From contig OW121743.1 in assembly GCA_933228675.1 (NCBI GenBank), positions 84,151,938 through 84,215,937 of the forward strand: a stretch of 64,000 nucleotides of DNA. The letters run 5' to 3'. The notes beneath the pieces were generated by a model that was not told the DNA's origin, searched no databases, and saw only the letters and a list, made by a program, of their open reading frames with translations. Source of the stretch: Stomorhina lunata (lineage: Eukaryota; Arthropoda; Insecta; Diptera; Rhiniidae). A program made the position numbers and the translations under genes. This document shows, in pieces, positions 62,411 through 64,000 of this stretch. Positions within the stretch are counted from its first letter, which is position 1, and the number at the start of each line of letters is the position of its first letter.

Positions 62411-63905
62411 TACATAATGTGAGCTATATGAGCAAAATCGTTTCTTTTAGAAGGATAAATAAATTGAATCCTTGAAATTCTTTATAAATTGTTTGTTGTC
62501 TATGAAAAATTATTTAAACAAAATCCCCCCAATTTGAACTACTGTTTTCTCAAAAAGTCATAATTTAGAAATAATCTATTAATTATTTACTAAAATGCTG
62601 GCTGCTAACTAAAAGCAAATAATATAGAATTTTCGTCCCAACTATAAATAGTTGGCGATAACAAACTACAAATAGAAAGAAGTAGTTTTTATTTTGATTA
62701 TGCAGAATTTATAATGATAATGAATTTAAATTTAAAATGCAGAATAACAAATGAACCAAAAAATTATGCAATATTTTATAGAAAGAGAAAAACAGTATTT
62801 TTAGAAATAAAGTTTCTAAAACTCGCAAATACAAACTCATACGCTTAATTACATAAATACAAGCATAGTTTTAAACATTATAAATGATTTACTATTTACT
62901 AGGAAAATTTTTAACTATGAAACATAAAGGTTTTATACTTAAAATATAAAATGTGGCTATTTTCCCATTTTATTTGCTGGCCATAAAATTAAACAAGCCC
63001 GCAAATGTTATTTTGCCACACTTTTCTATAAAGCTTCAATTAGGCTTTCCCACAACCCCCCAACCCTTGTCAGAGCAGCAAAACAAAAAAAAAACACAAA
63101 CTGAAAACTGAGTCAAAAATTTAGTTTTTCTCTTCTTTAAAATTTAGTTTCACTTCGATGAATTTGTAATGCTTTCGAACAAATTTATATGTAGTTGTCG
63201 TTTTACTAATATTGTGTGGTCAACTTTGAGGCTGTTTATAAAATCGTAAAATAAAGGTCTACTTTTGGGCTTAACATAAATTAGTTTGTTAAGTTTATTT
63301 ATGTATTTATGTATATTAGGGGTTTTTTGTTTCGTAGTTTTTATTTATTTCTGACATTTTATAAGTGTTTTTTAATGCAATTTATCTTCTTTCTGGCATA
63401 AAGAAACCCTGAGATAATGTTGTGTGATTTACTCAATCATGCATGCAACAGTTTGTTTCTGAAATTATTTTTTCATGTAAGATATTAATATACAAGCACA
63501 TGTTTAGTTTACACATCCTTTTTTAGGGGATAAGCATTTGGAAGATAATTTGGTTGCCTATCATCGAGGGTGTCTCGATGAAGATACTTAGGATATGTTT
63601 TAAAATTTTCATACATGTTAAAAAAAATGGAAAAATTGGTAATATTAATATTTATATTACAGATTTTAGCCTATGCTAAGAGATAATAATAATTTTGTTA
63701 AAAATATATAATTTTTGATTAATTGAGACTAAAAAATTGCACTTTGCTTGTCACATTTTTCTGAAAAGTCTGAAATATTTCTACATTTTTTTTTTTTACC
63801 CCCTTGATGAAATATTTACCCGATCTTAATCACATGCCCGTAATATAAACTTTCTCATAAAAACATATGATTCTTTTGATTAAGGTTTAATAACAAATTT
63901 TTAAA
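62411..63905. other. Non-repetitive AT-rich region
   Basis: About 1.5 kb of unique DNA. No open frame of useful length and no element border were seen. A slightly less AT-rich patch lies at about 62985-63080. Confidence 0.5.
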
Positions 63906-64000
63906 GTCACAAACTAGCTGTACCCTGCGAGCGTTGCTGCTCCACTAACTAAAATAAGTTTGAAGGAAAGACATTATACAAATAGCCAATGAAACATAAT
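63906..64000. repeat. Possible edge of a dispersed insect repeat
   Basis: ACTAGCTGTACCCTGCGAGC then GTTGCTGCTCC is markedly GC-richer than its surroundings. It resembles a CTAGCTG(T)ACCCGGCGAACG-type phrase that I recall as widespread in arthropod transposon ends. The element would continue past the window. Low confidence, from memory only. Confidence 0.3.

Overview
The window looks like a gene-poor, repeat-dominated piece of a dipteran nuclear genome. The base composition is very AT-rich, there is no prokaryotic gene organisation, and I can support only one protein-coding region, which belongs to a retrotransposon. Two things point to an insect and probably a fly: a BEL/Pao-type LTR element primed by tRNA-Tyr, and dispersed repeats ending in (GACA)n/(GGAC)n microsatellites. 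The second point is from memory of higher-fly genomes and is inference. I cannot name the species or say whether this is a large intron, intergenic DNA or heterochromatin.

Most of the sequence is organised as tandem arrays of short AT-rich units (28, 29 or 31 bp) separated by roughly 0.5-2 kb of non-repetitive AT-rich DNA. I sort them into six families. A (31 bp) is at 1-865, 18.9-21.2, 22.8-25.96, 43.9-46.4 and 47.85-50.1 kb. B (31 bp) is at 1.3-2.7 and 3.4-4.5 kb. C (28/29 bp) is at 27.5-29.4, 31.4-34.2, 35.6-37.8 and 39.3-42.2 kb. D (29 bp) is at 16.7-17.9 kb. E (about 29 bp) is at 57.9-62.4 kb. F (29 bp) is at 39.8-40.4 kb, nested inside C. Nearly every unit is built round an inverted repeat of A/T-tracts. 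Some blocks are almost perfectly homogenised (24.6-25.8, 44.9-46.25, 47.9-50.0, 35.6-37.0 kb) and others are badly decayed. In two places variant units differ by paired, symmetric changes that keep the dyad intact.

A second kind of repeat lies at 7.4-15.1 kb: a (GACA)n microsatellite and two 12-bp minisatellites whose motifs also occur side by side in degenerate patches at 11.7 and 13.2 kb.

Three kinds of transposable element can be delimited. The first is a fold-back hAT-like MITE at 5468-6263, with a CAGGGACCG terminal repeat and a perfect 8-bp target duplication. The second is an internally deleted BEL/Pao element at 59106-61656, with two LTRs that read as identical, a TG..CA border, a 5-bp target duplication, a tRNA-Tyr primer site and a single surviving zinc-knuckle/protease ORF. 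It sits inside a family E array. The third is a diverged family of about 250-330 bp inverted-terminal repeats clustered at 50.1-57.9 kb. A 45-bp LINE-tail-like insertion lies in the family F array, and a diverged dispersed repeat of about 500 bp is present at 6.4-7.4 and 52.1-52.7 kb.

No host gene, tRNA, rRNA or CRISPR was found. The long open frames inside the minisatellites are artefacts of repeat units whose length is a multiple of three.
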